A stretch of DNA of 51,079 bases from NCBI GenBank assembly GCA_021324175.1, contig JAJPJP010000324.1, forward strand, positions 1 through 51,079, given 5' to 3'. The DNA is from Chitinophagia bacterium. Its GTDB lineage: Bacteria; Bacteroidota; Bacteroidia; Chitinophagales; Chitinophagaceae. Of this stretch, positions 6,328-14,770 are shown one piece after another; within the stretch, counting starts at the first letter, position 1; each line of letters starts with the position of its first letter. Under the pieces are notes generated by a model. The model made no database searches, was not told where the DNA came from, and saw nothing but the letters and a program-made list of their open reading frames with translations. The position numbers were made by a program, and so were the translations under genes.

Positions 6328-6524
6328 AAAAAGAAAATTGTCCGTGAACCAGGCCATCGGATACTGCAGAATATAATGCCAATGAAATAAGGTAACAAAT
6401 GTCGGATTCGCCAATTCATATCACGGTTTATCTTCCCCGGAATCCTTCGCGCCTGGCGATTTCGCCAGCCAGCGGCTTCGTCCGGGACGCCGAATTTGAA
6501 GGCAAATCAGCTAACCTGCGAAAG

Positions 6525-7385
6525 ATGTTTTTTGAGCTTGCGAGAATTATTTCTGTATTCATTATTACATTGAGTTTATCAAGTTGTGAAACTTCGAAGC
6601 AAAATCTCTCGTCTCTTAATAGCGCAATTGATTCATTGAAAAAATACAGTTATCATGTCTTTGGCTTTTACATTAGACAGCCAATGCAACTAGATAGCGC
6701 CGGAAACGTTCTAGGTGGCGAAACAGGCGGAACTTGCTTTTTTATTAGAAAAAACGGAGAGCTTTTCTTGATCACAGCAAAGCATGTTTTGACAGGCTGC
6801 GACAGTTTAGAAAAAGTAAAAAACTTCCCTTCTTCTTTAATGATTTGGGTATCTCCAAATTCATCTTTTAGAATTGCGCAATTCGATGTGAGCATAATTC
6901 GCGACACCGCGTCTTGCCTACCAATACCGCTATCTCCGGATGAGATTGTAATCAGAATAAAAGATAGCTCCGCGAAAGATGTATATTCAATAGAAAAATT
7001 TTTGTCTGCACCATTTAAGAAAGTAAGAAATTCATTATTTATTGGATATCCGGCAGCTACAAGTACTTTGGCTGGAAGAATCAAACGCGTAGAGCCATCA
7101 ACAATAGGGCTTGTCAATAAAGAATATTATTTTTCTCAGGGCTACACCGATTCGACGCGTAAAAATTTGGATATTATTAATCACAGAATATATTCCGATA
7201 GTATAGACTTCGAGCAAAATTTTCACGGATATTCTGGTTCTCCATTATTTGTGCAAGATTTGAAAACTAAGAAATGGAGAATTGCTGGAGTTCTCGCAGG
7301 CACAGGACGTGACAATTTCAATAAATATTATTTTTACGCCGTCCGCATCGAATATCCGCTAAGCGATATCGGAATTACATATTAA
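6525..7385 (+). CDS. Lipoprotein with trypsin-like serine protease domain
   Basis: 286 residues from ATG 6525, chosen because it gives a signal sequence with lipobox LSLSSC (Cys21). The upstream in-frame extension to 6399 has no protein-like character. A chymotrypsin-fold pattern is visible: FLITAKHVL with His87, a plausible Asp121 (FDVSII), and the nucleophile motif Gly-Tyr-Ser-Gly-Ser-Pro with Ser237. It would act at the cell surface or in the periplasm. It is AT-rich compared with the chromosome and sits last before the attachment site, so it is probably cargo of the element. The substrate is unknown; without GNSGGP in its standard form, activity is likely but not certain. Confidence 0.65.
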   Translation: MFFELARIISVFIITLSLSSCETSKQNLSSLNSAIDSLKKYSYHVFGFYIRQPMQLDSAGNVLGGETGGTCFFIRKNGELFLITAKHVLTGCDSLEKVKNFPSSLMIWVSPNSSFRIAQFDVSIIRDTASCLPIPLSPDEIVIRIKDSSAKDVYSIEKFLSAPFKKVRNSLFIGYPAATSTLAGRIKRVEPSTIGLVNKEYYFSQGYTDSTRKNLDIINHRIYSDSIDFEQNFHGYSGSPLFVQDLKTKKWRIAGVLAGTGRDNFNKYYFYAVRIEYPLSDIGITY

Positions 7386-7603
7386 CATTTTTTCGTGTAT
7401 CTTATGTGCTATAAGATTTACCTGGATGAGCTTAATTGTTACAAAATGCTGAAAATATCAATAGCTATCTAGGAGCTTCCTCGTATTTTCGTTGTACCAC
7501 TTGCCTCTACCACCGAAAAAAAGTGCACCGAAACTCCACCAAAAAGTAATTTCCAGATTCTCCAAATTGAAGATTCTCAAGCGCGATCATTCTAAATGAG
7601 GCG
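7386..7603. other. Element end, non-coding
   Basis: AT-rich sequence between the protease stop and the tRNA fragment. No gene is supported. A reverse frame over 7507-7743 exists only because the tRNA fragment is open on that strand. This should be the element's side of the attachment site, where integrase arm-binding repeats might be found; none was obvious. Confidence 0.35.
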
Positions 7604-7645
7604 CTCATAACCCGAAGGTCGGAGGTTCGAACCCTCCCTTCGCAA
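7604..7645 (+). pseudogene. 3' tRNA fragment (anticodon CAT), attachment site of the integrated element
   Basis: The sequence matches a tRNA from the anticodon loop onward: loop CTCATAA (anticodon 7606-7608), stem CCCGA, variable AGGTC, T-arm GGAGG-TTCGAAC-CCTCC, acceptor strand CTTCGCA and discriminator A. The five bases before the loop (AGGCG) cannot pair with CCCGA, and no TGCGAAG acceptor strand or D-arm lies upstream, so this is only the 3' part. Tyrosine-recombinase elements regenerate the tRNA at one end and leave such a fragment at the other. Since it reads rightward, the element lies to its left. The anticodon fits Met, fMet or Ile2. Confidence 0.75.
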
Positions 7646-7661
7646 CAAGCTGATATTCCAT

Positions 7662-7684
7662 AGCATTCGATTGAATGCTTTTTT
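7662..7684 (+). terminator. Terminator of the original tRNA gene
   Basis: AGCATTC, loop GATT, GAATGCT and TTTTTT form a strong intrinsic terminator 16 bp after the tRNA 3' end. It probably belonged to the chromosomal tRNA before integration and now marks the start of host DNA. Confidence 0.65.
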
Positions 7685-7849
7685 ATTTGAGGCCTGCCCA
7701 AGATCTCCGGTACGAACTCGCGAAGCAGGGTCAACTCCATCAAAAAATAGGGCGAAAATCGCTTTTATGTCGGGAAATCCCCCCCTTTAGGATACTAAAT
7801 CGACGGCAATCAAGTTTATTAGAAGGAAACCGTCCAAAATCCAATAGCT

Positions 7850-8269
7850 ATGAGAATCCTCATCCTAGGCCTATTACTGCCCGTATTTGGGTGGTCGCAA
7901 TGTTACGAAAGCAGGCTAGCCCTAAATTTCAATATTGGGACGCCCTTCAAAAGCGGAATGGAACTCACCTTTTTCCCGCATGATGGCAAAATTGGTTTCG
8001 ATGCCGGAGGCTATTTTTACCAGAAGAATACTGTATACGGAAAAAACAAAATATTAGAACAACCTGCTGCCGACCCCATCGGACGGATCATTTTCAGATT
8101 AAATGAACCAGGCGATTTTCAACACCAGGTTACCCTTTTTGGGACCCCCAAACAGATTGGCATTTCATACCGGCTCTACTACCGGGCGGGCGATGTCCTC
8201 TTGGGCATCGAACCAACGGTTTCGACATCAGAATGCGGAGTGAGTGCCCTTGTCACATTTGATCTGTAA
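7850..8269 (+). CDS. Small exported protein of unknown function
   Basis: 139 residues with a signal peptide (MRILILGLLLPVFGWSQ) and a beta-rich mature part with alternating hydrophobic residues and several Gly/Tyr (FNIGTPFKSGMELTFFPHDG). It may be a short outer-membrane or periplasmic beta protein. First gene on the chromosomal side of the attachment site, followed by its own terminator, so probably monocistronic. No family recognised. Confidence 0.55.
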   Translation: MRILILGLLLPVFGWSQCYESRLALNFNIGTPFKSGMELTFFPHDGKIGFDAGGYFYQKNTVYGKNKILEQPAADPIGRIIFRLNEPGDFQHQVTLFGTPKQIGISYRLYYRAGDVLLGIEPTVSTSECGVSALVTFDL

Positions 8270-8289
8270 AACGACAAGACCGTAGAAAG

Positions 8290-8325
8290 GGAAGGTCCCG
8301 CAAACGCGCGGCCTTCCTTTTTTTC
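8290..8325 (+). terminator. Terminator after the 139-aa exported protein
   Basis: GGAAGG...CCTTCC stem extended by an inner GC-rich part around AAAC, followed by seven T. It lies 20 bp after the stop at 8269 and faces the convergent head-GIN gene. Confidence 0.7.
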
Positions 8326-8337
8326 GTGAGCAACAGC

Positions 8338-9054
8338 CTACCGCTTGGAGACACCTCCGCCGCTACCTGTATCCAACTCCTTGATCACGGCGTTGCCTTT
8401 GTAATGAATATGACCGCCGCTGCTGGCTGAAGCAGAAAGCTCCTTGTTAACATTCAGTTCAATTTTGGCTCCGCTGCTGGCTTGTGCGTCGGCATTATCG
8501 ACCTGAAGATCATCAGCATCCAGATGGCTTCCGCTGCTGGCTTCAGTTCGAATCGACGAGGCCGTACCGGAAATAACAGAATGAGCCCCGCTGCTGGTTT
8601 CAGCAGTAAGGTCGGTTACACTTACAGCGCCTTTAAAGGAAGCGCCGCTTGAAAAATCAAGTTTCAATTTATTTGAGTGTACGGTTCCGTCGACTTCTAC
8701 GTGCGCACCCGCATTCCCGGTCAGTGCATCCAGGTCTTTACATGATACATATGCCTTGAGTTCCTTTCCTGATGAACTCCAATCATTCCATTTGTTATCA
8801 TAATAGATTTTCAGGGTTCCTCCATCCGTTACCTCCGTCTTTATCCTGTCCCGGTACTCGCGTTCCGAGGCGCTCACGGCGACAGCTTCCTGGTTTCCCT
8901 GGGTAAGATACAGGCGGATGCCAGAAGAAATCCTGATGGCGTGAAAACTCCGAACATTGCGAACTTCTGCGTTGGGATCGTTGTAGGTCTTCCCCTGGGC
9001 CATGACAGCAAGTGCGATGACACTGGCTGCAATGATGAACATAAATTTTTTCAT
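8338..9054 (-). CDS. Head-GIN domain (DUF2807) exported protein
   Basis: 238 residues with signal peptide (MKKFMFIIAASVIALAVMAQ). The N-terminal segment FHAIRISSGIRLYLTQGNQE, then AVAVSASE, is the typical opening of the head-GIN domain. It is followed by a beta-solenoid-like series of about 20-residue turns each containing Ser-Ser-Gly-Ala or Ser-Gly-Gly (six to seven copies). Such proteins are thought to be surface or periplasmic adhesin-like solenoids in Bacteroidota; no biochemical role is established. It lies 34 bp after a paralogue in the same direction, so they are probably co-transcribed. Confidence 0.8.
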   Translation of the reverse strand: MKKFMFIIAASVIALAVMAQGKTYNDPNAEVRNVRSFHAIRISSGIRLYLTQGNQEAVAVSASEREYRDRIKTEVTDGGTLKIYYDNKWNDWSSSGKELKAYVSCKDLDALTGNAGAHVEVDGTVHSNKLKLDFSSGASFKGAVSVTDLTAETSSGAHSVISGTASSIRTEASSGSHLDADDLQVDNADAQASSGAKIELNVNKELSASASSGGHIHYKGNAVIKELDTGSGGGVSKR

Positions 9055-9088
9055 GAGCTATTGTTTTTGAGTGTTGGTGTGTTGAGAT

Positions 9089-9808
9089 TTATCCCTTTTT
9101 GGTAATGCCGCTGGAGCCACTCGACTTCACCGAGTGTACCACTCCGGTACCCTTGTAGTAAATATCGCTTCCGCCGCTGGCGCTTGCCGAAAGCTCCTTA
9201 TTTACTGTAATATGCGAGTCACTCCCTCCGCTCGCCATAATCCTACAATAGTCTGTGACCAGGCCATAGCCATTCAGGTCGCTGCCACCTGTCGCGTCGA
9301 CATTCAGGTTTGAAACCGATCCTGAAATATCCACATCGGATCCGCCACTCTGGTCAATCGACATTTCGTTGGCTTGAATTTTACCTTTGAGGTCGCTTCC
9401 CCCGGAAAGTTCAACTTTAAGTTTGTCTGATTTGATCATCCCCTGCAAATAGGCATCAGACCCGCCGGAAGCCGTCAGACCATCAATCGTTTTAACTGAA
9501 ACATAGGCCTTTAGTTTGCGGTTGCCCCAGCCGAAGTGAAAACCCCTGGACTCAAAATATATTTTCAGGACTCCATCTTCCACTTCAGTTTTTATGCGAT
9601 CCCTGTATTCGGGATCAGAAGCACTGACTGCCACGGCTTCTTCACTGCCTTGCGTGAGATAAAGGTCTATTCCACCGGAGACGTGGATAGCGTGAAAACC
9701 CTTTACCTTGCGTTGTTCAGCATTACGGTCTTCGATGACTTTTCCTTCTTGGGCGAAGCCGCAAACGCTCGTTATCAAAAATATCGCTGCAATTATTACT
9801 TTGTTCAT
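9089..9808 (-). CDS. Head-GIN domain (DUF2807) exported protein, paralogue
   Basis: 239 residues from ATG 9808, chosen because it begins a proper signal peptide (MNKVIIAAIFLITSVCGFAQ); twelve upstream codons in frame look non-coding. The opening (FHAIHVSGGIDLYLTQGSEE) parallels the neighbour almost residue for residue. Here the repeated turn motif is Ser-Gly-Gly-Ser-Asp instead of Ser-Ser-Gly-Ala, used consistently in at least six turns. The pair is a tandem duplication whose loop motif has diverged as a set. The Asp in each turn might bind Ca2+; that is inference. Confidence 0.8.
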   Translation of the reverse strand: MNKVIIAAIFLITSVCGFAQEGKVIEDRNAEQRKVKGFHAIHVSGGIDLYLTQGSEEAVAVSASDPEYRDRIKTEVEDGVLKIYFESRGFHFGWGNRKLKAYVSVKTIDGLTASGGSDAYLQGMIKSDKLKVELSGGSDLKGKIQANEMSIDQSGGSDVDISGSVSNLNVDATGGSDLNGYGLVTDYCRIMASGGSDSHITVNKELSASASGGSDIYYKGTGVVHSVKSSGSSGITKKG

Positions 9809-9929
9809 AAAACAATTTTTAAATAGACATTCAAAGTTGGGCAATGTTGCACCTGCCGGCCTTTTTTGCCCGCTTTTAATTTTGACGTCCGGGTCCCTGC
9901 AAATGTTACAGAGATCATTCGCATTTCCC

Positions 9930-9937
9930 TACCTTTG
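9930..9937 (+). promoter_or_regulatory. Promoter -7 box TACCTTTG for the riboswitch transcript
   Basis: Full TAnnTTTG match 43 bp before the TPP riboswitch. No good -33 TTG was found at the ideal spacing. Transcription would start near 9943. Confidence 0.45.
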
Positions 9938-9979
9938 TTCTGGATTTGTCCATTTTTCGTGACAAATCAACTTTCTCAG

Positions 9980-10078
9980 ATTCCTCGGGGTGCTTGCATT
10001 GCGTCAATTGGTTGTCGCCGTGCCGGCTGAGATAATACCCGTAGAACCTGATCAGGGTAATGCCTGCGCAGGGAAGGT
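9980..10078 (+). promoter_or_regulatory. TPP riboswitch (THI element)
   Basis: The conserved THI core is present: GGGGTGC at 9987-9993, GGCTGAGA at 10025-10032, ACCC, GAACCTGATC at 10044-10053, and GGTAATGCCTGCGCAGGGA ending near 10073. The ends TTCC and GGAA can close helix P1. Thiamine pyrophosphate binding should repress the gene downstream, a TonB-dependent receptor starting 90 bp further. The T-run after the aptamer (GTTGTTTTTT) may form part of a terminator switch. Confidence 0.92.
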
Positions 10079-10167
10079 GTTGTTTTTTACACTTCGCTTA
10101 CGCAGAATTTTTTCAAAACCGTTTTGGGTGATTATTCCTGACGTCATCCGCATTTAAAGCCAACCAA

Positions 10168-12621
10168 ATGAAAAAATTGCTTTTGGGGATTTGCATGCTA
10201 ATCGTTTCCCGAAGCGGAACTGCGCAGATTTATCCCGAAGGGAAAGTTATCGACTCACTGACGGGACAGCCGATCGCCGGGGCTACTATAAGCATCGACA
10301 ACTTGAGGCCCATCATTTCCGGGGAAACCGGCGAATTCGCATTCAAAAGAAATGCCGGCGGTTGGCACCGGCTGAAAATCAGTTTTGTAGGATACCGAAA
10401 TGTGGATAGCCTCGTTGAATTCCGGCAAAAACTACTCATATTTCAGCTCAGGCCAATTCGATTATTCATGCAACCTGTAGAGATCCGGGCATTGCGCGCG
10501 GGGGAACGAGCGCCATTTTCCAAAACCAATTTGTCAAAGGAATACATTGAAGAAAATAATCTTGGTCAGGACCTGCCCTATATTTTGAACCAGACCCCTT
10601 CGGTGGTGATTAACTCGGATGCCGGAAACGGCGTGGGCTATACGGCGATCTACATTCGCGGAACTGACGACTCCCGGATCAATATGACGTTGAATGGAAT
10701 TCCATACAACGATGCGGAAGAGCAAGCGATTTATTTTGTCGACCTGCCTGATTTTGCTTCTTCGGTAAGCAGCATACAGATCCAGCGCGGGGTAGGTACA
10801 TCATCCAACGGGGCGGGCGCTTTTGGCGCAACCGTAAACTTTTCTACAAACGAATTCAACGAAAAGCCCTATGCAGAAATCAATAACAGCTATGGTTCAT
10901 TCAATACCTGGAAAAATACGGTTAAAGTAGGCTCGGGTCTGGTAGACGACCATTTTACGATTGATGCCCGGCTTTCACAGATAACGAGTGACGGTTACAT
11001 CGATCGTGCGTCCAGCAACCTTAAGTCTCTATACCTGTCGGCCGGTTTCTATTCCACAAATTCATCATTTCGATTTAACCTCATCCAGGGAAAAGAAAAA
11101 ACCTATCAGGCCTGGAATGGCATACCCCAGGCCAAAGTTGATGGCAACCTGGCTGCGCTCGAGCAACATTATGCCGATAATGTAGGATCTCTCTATTTCA
11201 CCCGGTCGGATTCCCTAAACCTTTTCAATTCAAATAACCGGAAGTACAATTATTTTACTTATCCAAATCAAACAGACAATTATTGGCAAAACCATTATCA
11301 ACTATTTTTCAATCACCAGTTTGACCAGCGGTTTTCGATGAGCATCGCTACATTCTTTACGAGGGGATATGGCTATTATGAAGAATATCATGACCAGGGC
11401 GACTCGGCGAATTCCAAATATGCCGTTTATGGATTGCCTAGTCCTGTTGTGGGCAATGACACGCTGCAGAGCACCGACCTGATCAGGCAACTTTGGCTAA
11501 GCAACTATTTTTACGGAGGGATTTTTTCTTTGCAATACAAATATAAAAAATCCCAGTTCGCACTCGGTGGGGGATGGGACAAATACGACGGTTGGCATTA
11601 TGGTATCATTACCTGGGCTCAAGACGGCGGAATACCACCAGATTACCAATGGTACCATGAACCAGCCCACAAAGCGGATTTTAACATCTATGGGAAATGG
11701 CAAGAGTCACTTAATGATCACTGGACAGCCTTCGCGGATGCGCAATATAGGCGCATTGTTTATGCTATCGACGGCTTCGATGACAATCCATTGCTTATCG
11801 TAAATACTACCTATAACTTTTTTAATCCCAAACTGGGTGTAAGTTTTGTAAAGGATTTGTGGTCGGGCTATTTTTCCTACTCCCAGGCGAATCATGAGCC
11901 GGATCGGAACGACTTCGAAACAAGCCCGATTGACAAGCCGAAACCCGAGCGTTTGAACGATTACGAACTGAATCTTGGCCAAAAAACAGCAGATTGGTCC
12001 TGGAGCGCTACCGGCTATAACATGAACTATAAAAACCAGCTCGTCCTGAACGGCAAAATAAACTACGTAGGGGAATATACCCGGATCAATATACCAGACA
12101 GTTACCGGCTAGGTCTGGAATTAGAAGCAACCGTGAGGCCGGCGGCCTGGTTTAACGCGGAGGCGAATATCTCGTTCAGCCGCAACAAGGTCAAGAACTA
12201 CACCGAATATATTGACGATTACGACAGCGGCGGACAGAAAACTTTCACCTATCGTTCACCGGATATTGCGTTTTCACCCGATATAGTCGGTGGCGCAACC
12301 ATCAATTTCTTTCCCCTTAAACGTCTGGAAATAAGCCTGATCAGCAAGTATGTGGGCAAAGAGTATCTCGATAACACGCAGGATGAAGCCCGCAAACTCA
12401 ATCCATATTATGTACAAAACCTAAGGTTTGATTACAACCTGAAGATCGCGCGCATCCGCGACATCAACCTAATATTCCAGTTGAACAATCTTTTCGACAA
12501 GAAGTATGAAGCGAATGGCTATACCTACAGCTACATTTATGGCGGTGCGCTTGTCACGGAGAACTTCTTATTTCCGATGGCCACGACCAATATAATGTTT
12601 GCAGTCAATATCAAACTCTGA
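10168..12621 (+). CDS. TonB-dependent outer-membrane receptor, predicted thiamine transporter
   Basis: 817 residues: signal peptide (to about 19), a carboxypeptidase-D-regulatory-like domain (about 22-95: GKVIDSLTGQPIAGATISID), a plug domain (about 115-225: YIRGTDDSRINMTLNGIPYN and IQIQRGVGTSSNGAGAFGA), then a 22-strand-type barrel ending in Leu. Such receptors import ligands above porin size using TonB energy. The TPP riboswitch directly upstream makes thiamine, TPP or a precursor the likely ligand; TPP-regulated TonB receptors are known in Bacteroides. No periplasmic or inner-membrane thiamine partner is in the window. The gene stands alone, meeting the M56 peptidase gene end to end after 5 bp. 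Confidence 0.88.
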   Translation: MKKLLLGICMLIVSRSGTAQIYPEGKVIDSLTGQPIAGATISIDNLRPIISGETGEFAFKRNAGGWHRLKISFVGYRNVDSLVEFRQKLLIFQLRPIRLFMQPVEIRALRAGERAPFSKTNLSKEYIEENNLGQDLPYILNQTPSVVINSDAGNGVGYTAIYIRGTDDSRINMTLNGIPYNDAEEQAIYFVDLPDFASSVSSIQIQRGVGTSSNGAGAFGATVNFSTNEFNEKPYAEINNSYGSFNTWKNTVKVGSGLVDDHFTIDARLSQITSDGYIDRASSNLKSLYLSAGFYSTNSSFRFNLIQGKEKTYQAWNGIPQAKVDGNLAALEQHYADNVGSLYFTRSDSLNLFNSNNRKYNYFTYPNQTDNYWQNHYQLFFNHQFDQRFSMSIATFFTRGYGYYEEYHDQGDSANSKYAVYGLPSPVVGNDTLQSTDLIRQLWLSNYFYGGIFSLQYKYKKSQFALGGGWDKYDGWHYGIITWAQDGGIPPDYQWYHEPAHKADFNIYGKWQESLNDHWTAFADAQYRRIVYAIDGFDDNPLLIVNTTYNFFNPKLGVSFVKDLWSGYFSYSQANHEPDRNDFETSPIDKPKPERLNDYELNLGQKTADWSWSATGYNMNYKNQLVLNGKINYVGEYTRINIPDSYRLGLELEATVRPAAWFNAEANISFSRNKVKNYTEYIDDYDSGGQKTFTYRSPDIAFSPDIVGGATINFFPLKRLEISLISKYVGKEYLDNTQDEARKLNPYYVQNLRFDYNLKIARIRDINLIFQLNNLFDKKYEANGYTYSYIYGGALVTENFLFPMATTNIMFAVNIKL

Positions 12622-12626
12622 ATAGT

Positions 12627-14753
12627 TTAATCGTTTATCGAAATTTCTGCAGTGACGGATGCTCCGTGCTTCGAATAACGTACATGATTCCCTTTGTTGC
12701 CGTTTAAATAACGCTCCATAAACCGGGCGTGCATTTCTTCGGGTTGCCTGATGCCATTTACTTTAAGCTCATCTTTATTCAATACGATTGTCAGGTTATC
12801 TTTTGAATTGATTACTTTTTCATCAAAAAGCTCAAAGATTATCGCCTCGATCGGCTTCGTAATCAGCTGGCTGGATTCTGAGGCTTCTGTTGATAAAGCT
12901 GACTTTGGTCGGAGCAATTCGGCTTGATCCGATACTCCTCCTTTGCCCGAATGCTCCATAATCAAATTGTTCACGCGTTGTTGTTGAATGTCAATTCCCG
13001 TGCGCGCGGCCTGCAAATCTGCCAATCTCATTTTTAATAAATTCAACTGTGGGCCGGCATCTTTGTCAGAAAGCGAGCGAATCTCTTCGGTCAGAATTTG
13101 CTCCTGAATTTTTGACTTAAGTTCCATGGCTTTTAATTCTGCGTCCTCTTTCGCAAGCTGCGATTGTTCGACCATTCGATCCTTTTGTTCCAGTTCTAGG
13201 TGGTCCAAGGCGCTTTTTTCCCAAATGGTTTTCGCCTCCGCATCTAGTTCCGCCTGTCTTTTCGCCAGGATGGCTACTGAATCAGCGTTCGAATCGCCTT
13301 GGCCACGATTTAACAATTCCCTCTGCCGGTCGAGCATCTCCGCGTTCAATTTTCGCTCGATTTCCAGTCTTTGGATGGCTTTATTGTCCAAATTTTTGTG
13401 TTCGAGATATTCTTGCCGCGCCCTTACTTCAACGGCCTGTTTGTCCTGGTCTGCTTTGGCGAGCACCTGCAATTTTTCTATAATCTCGCTGTAATCGCCA
13501 ATTTTATCACTTGGAATTTGCTCTCCATCAATGGTCAGACTGATTACTTTGCCATCAACCATCTCAAGCCGGTAGTCTTTGCCATCGATACTTGCTATAT
13601 ATTTGAGATGCGGCCTCTCCGCTTTCGAAGGTGGTACGGTATCGCGATCGAATTGCTGCCGGATAATCTTTGACGGTTCGCTGGTTTTTATATCGGACGA
13701 ATCCAATCGATGCGTCGCGTGGGGTATGGATGTAAATGCTGATATAGATAATGCGGCAACGACGATTCCCGTAGCCAATGAAATCTTTTCCATATTGTTT
13801 AATGTTTTATTGTTATTGGTAAGGATGCGGGTAGCCCTGTCAAGAAGTCGGTTTTTCCTTCCCGGAAATCCAAGCGCAATCCCGCTTCCCCGCATATAAT
13901 ATTCCTGGAATGAGACCAGGGCATTGACAAACTCTTCGCGATTTCCACGGCCAGTAACGGCCATATCATCGCAACAGTTCTCGCGTTCGTCGCGAATCGC
14001 TGCAGAAATCCATAGCACTCCAGGGTTAAAAAAGAAAATGACTTCCGCGAGGTTTTGCACCAGGTTAACCAGGTAATCTTTGCGCCTGATGTGTGCGAGT
14101 TCATGCAGCAGAACGGCTTCGACTTGTTCAGCAGGCAATTGTGTCATCATGGATAGCGGAAAAAGGATCACAGGTTTGAAGAATCCGACTACCAGAGGCG
14201 CTTTAACAATTCCTGACTCGAAAAACAGCACAGATTTTTTCATTCCGAGAGTGCGTGCAAGCTCTCTTAGACGGCGCTGCCAGCTCACCGAAGGCGCAAA
14301 TATTCTTAAACGGCGAAGTCGCTGGATATAAATCGCGTTTGTGATTAAGCGCAGGCATTGAGCAACCATCATCATGAACCAAATAGAGACGACAATTTGG
14401 GCATGATTATTCAAATAAATGTTGATAATTTCAAGACCATTCCTTGAAACTGGTGAAGTAGCATGAGATACCTGGTAGATCGGTTCAACAGCGGCTATTG
14501 CGAGTGTCGGGTTCATCGACGGGACAGGCAGTAATGTTGTTTGTAGCCGGTATTCTCTTACAAAAGTAACGCAGGCTACGCCGACAAATATCAAAAAAAG
14601 CAGCGAAAGAAGATTGTAGCGGATCGCAGCGCTCGATCTCCGCGTGATCAAAATGACGACGCCTCCGCCAAGCGCAGTCAACAAGCCCTGCCAGAGCGAA
14701 TGAATGAGCGTCCAGCAAAGAGCATACATGATTTGGTCATTAAACAAGTACAT
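12627..14753 (-). CDS. BlaR1/MecR1-like M56 membrane metallopeptidase
   Basis: 708 residues. Four membrane segments in the first 340 residues flank a zinc protease motif HELAH (His217, Glu218, His221) with a downstream Glu in RDERENCCDDMAV, as in family M56. The final membrane segment is near residue 320-340. The C-terminal 370 residues are not a beta-lactam-binding domain. They contain a short DUF-like segment (YIASIDGKDYRLEMVDGKV), a long Glu/Lys/Gln-rich coiled coil and a final basic tail. The protein probably senses an envelope signal and cleaves or inactivates the BlaI-type repressor encoded 17 bp upstream. The signal is unknown; penicillin sensing is not supported. Confidence 0.88.
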   Translation of the reverse strand: MYLFNDQIMYALCWTLIHSLWQGLLTALGGGVVILITRRSSAAIRYNLLSLLFLIFVGVACVTFVREYRLQTTLLPVPSMNPTLAIAAVEPIYQVSHATSPVSRNGLEIINIYLNNHAQIVVSIWFMMMVAQCLRLITNAIYIQRLRRLRIFAPSVSWQRRLRELARTLGMKKSVLFFESGIVKAPLVVGFFKPVILFPLSMMTQLPAEQVEAVLLHELAHIRRKDYLVNLVQNLAEVIFFFNPGVLWISAAIRDERENCCDDMAVTGRGNREEFVNALVSFQEYYMRGSGIALGFPGRKNRLLDRATRILTNNNKTLNNMEKISLATGIVVAALSISAFTSIPHATHRLDSSDIKTSEPSKIIRQQFDRDTVPPSKAERPHLKYIASIDGKDYRLEMVDGKVISLTIDGEQIPSDKIGDYSEIIEKLQVLAKADQDKQAVEVRARQEYLEHKNLDNKAIQRLEIERKLNAEMLDRQRELLNRGQGDSNADSVAILAKRQAELDAEAKTIWEKSALDHLELEQKDRMVEQSQLAKEDAELKAMELKSKIQEQILTEEIRSLSDKDAGPQLNLLKMRLADLQAARTGIDIQQQRVNNLIMEHSGKGGVSDQAELLRPKSALSTEASESSQLITKPIEAIIFELFDEKVINSKDNLTIVLNKDELKVNGIRQPEEMHARFMERYLNGNKGNHVRYSKHGASVTAEISIND

Positions 14754-14770
14754 AGAAATAATTTACAATT

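Larger units (their letters stand above)
5896..6524. other. 629-bp non-coding region with terminators and a promoter
   Basis: No convincing protein gene is seen. The region holds two forward hairpin-plus-T-run terminators (5976-5999, 6091-6117), a strong TACCTTTG promoter box (6238-6245) with a further terminator 52 bp downstream, and a compact palindromic segment near 6450-6475 (CTGGCGATTTCGCCAG). The forward frame from ATG 6399 runs into the protease gene but lacks protein-like character before 6525. Confidence 0.4.

Noticed and set aside
6399-6524. N-terminal extension of the protease ORF
   Set aside because: Codons are not protein-like and run through a palindromic segment; the internal ATG gives a proper lipoprotein signal.
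7507-7743. 78-aa reverse ORF across the tRNA fragment
   Set aside because: It runs antisense through the tRNA T-arm and the terminator; such frames are common false calls over tRNA genes.
13126-13899. Forward ORFs of 100-122 aa
   Set aside because: Shadows of the coiled-coil part of the M56 peptidase gene, rich in Ser/Cys/Phe as expected from antisense Glu/Lys/Gln codons.
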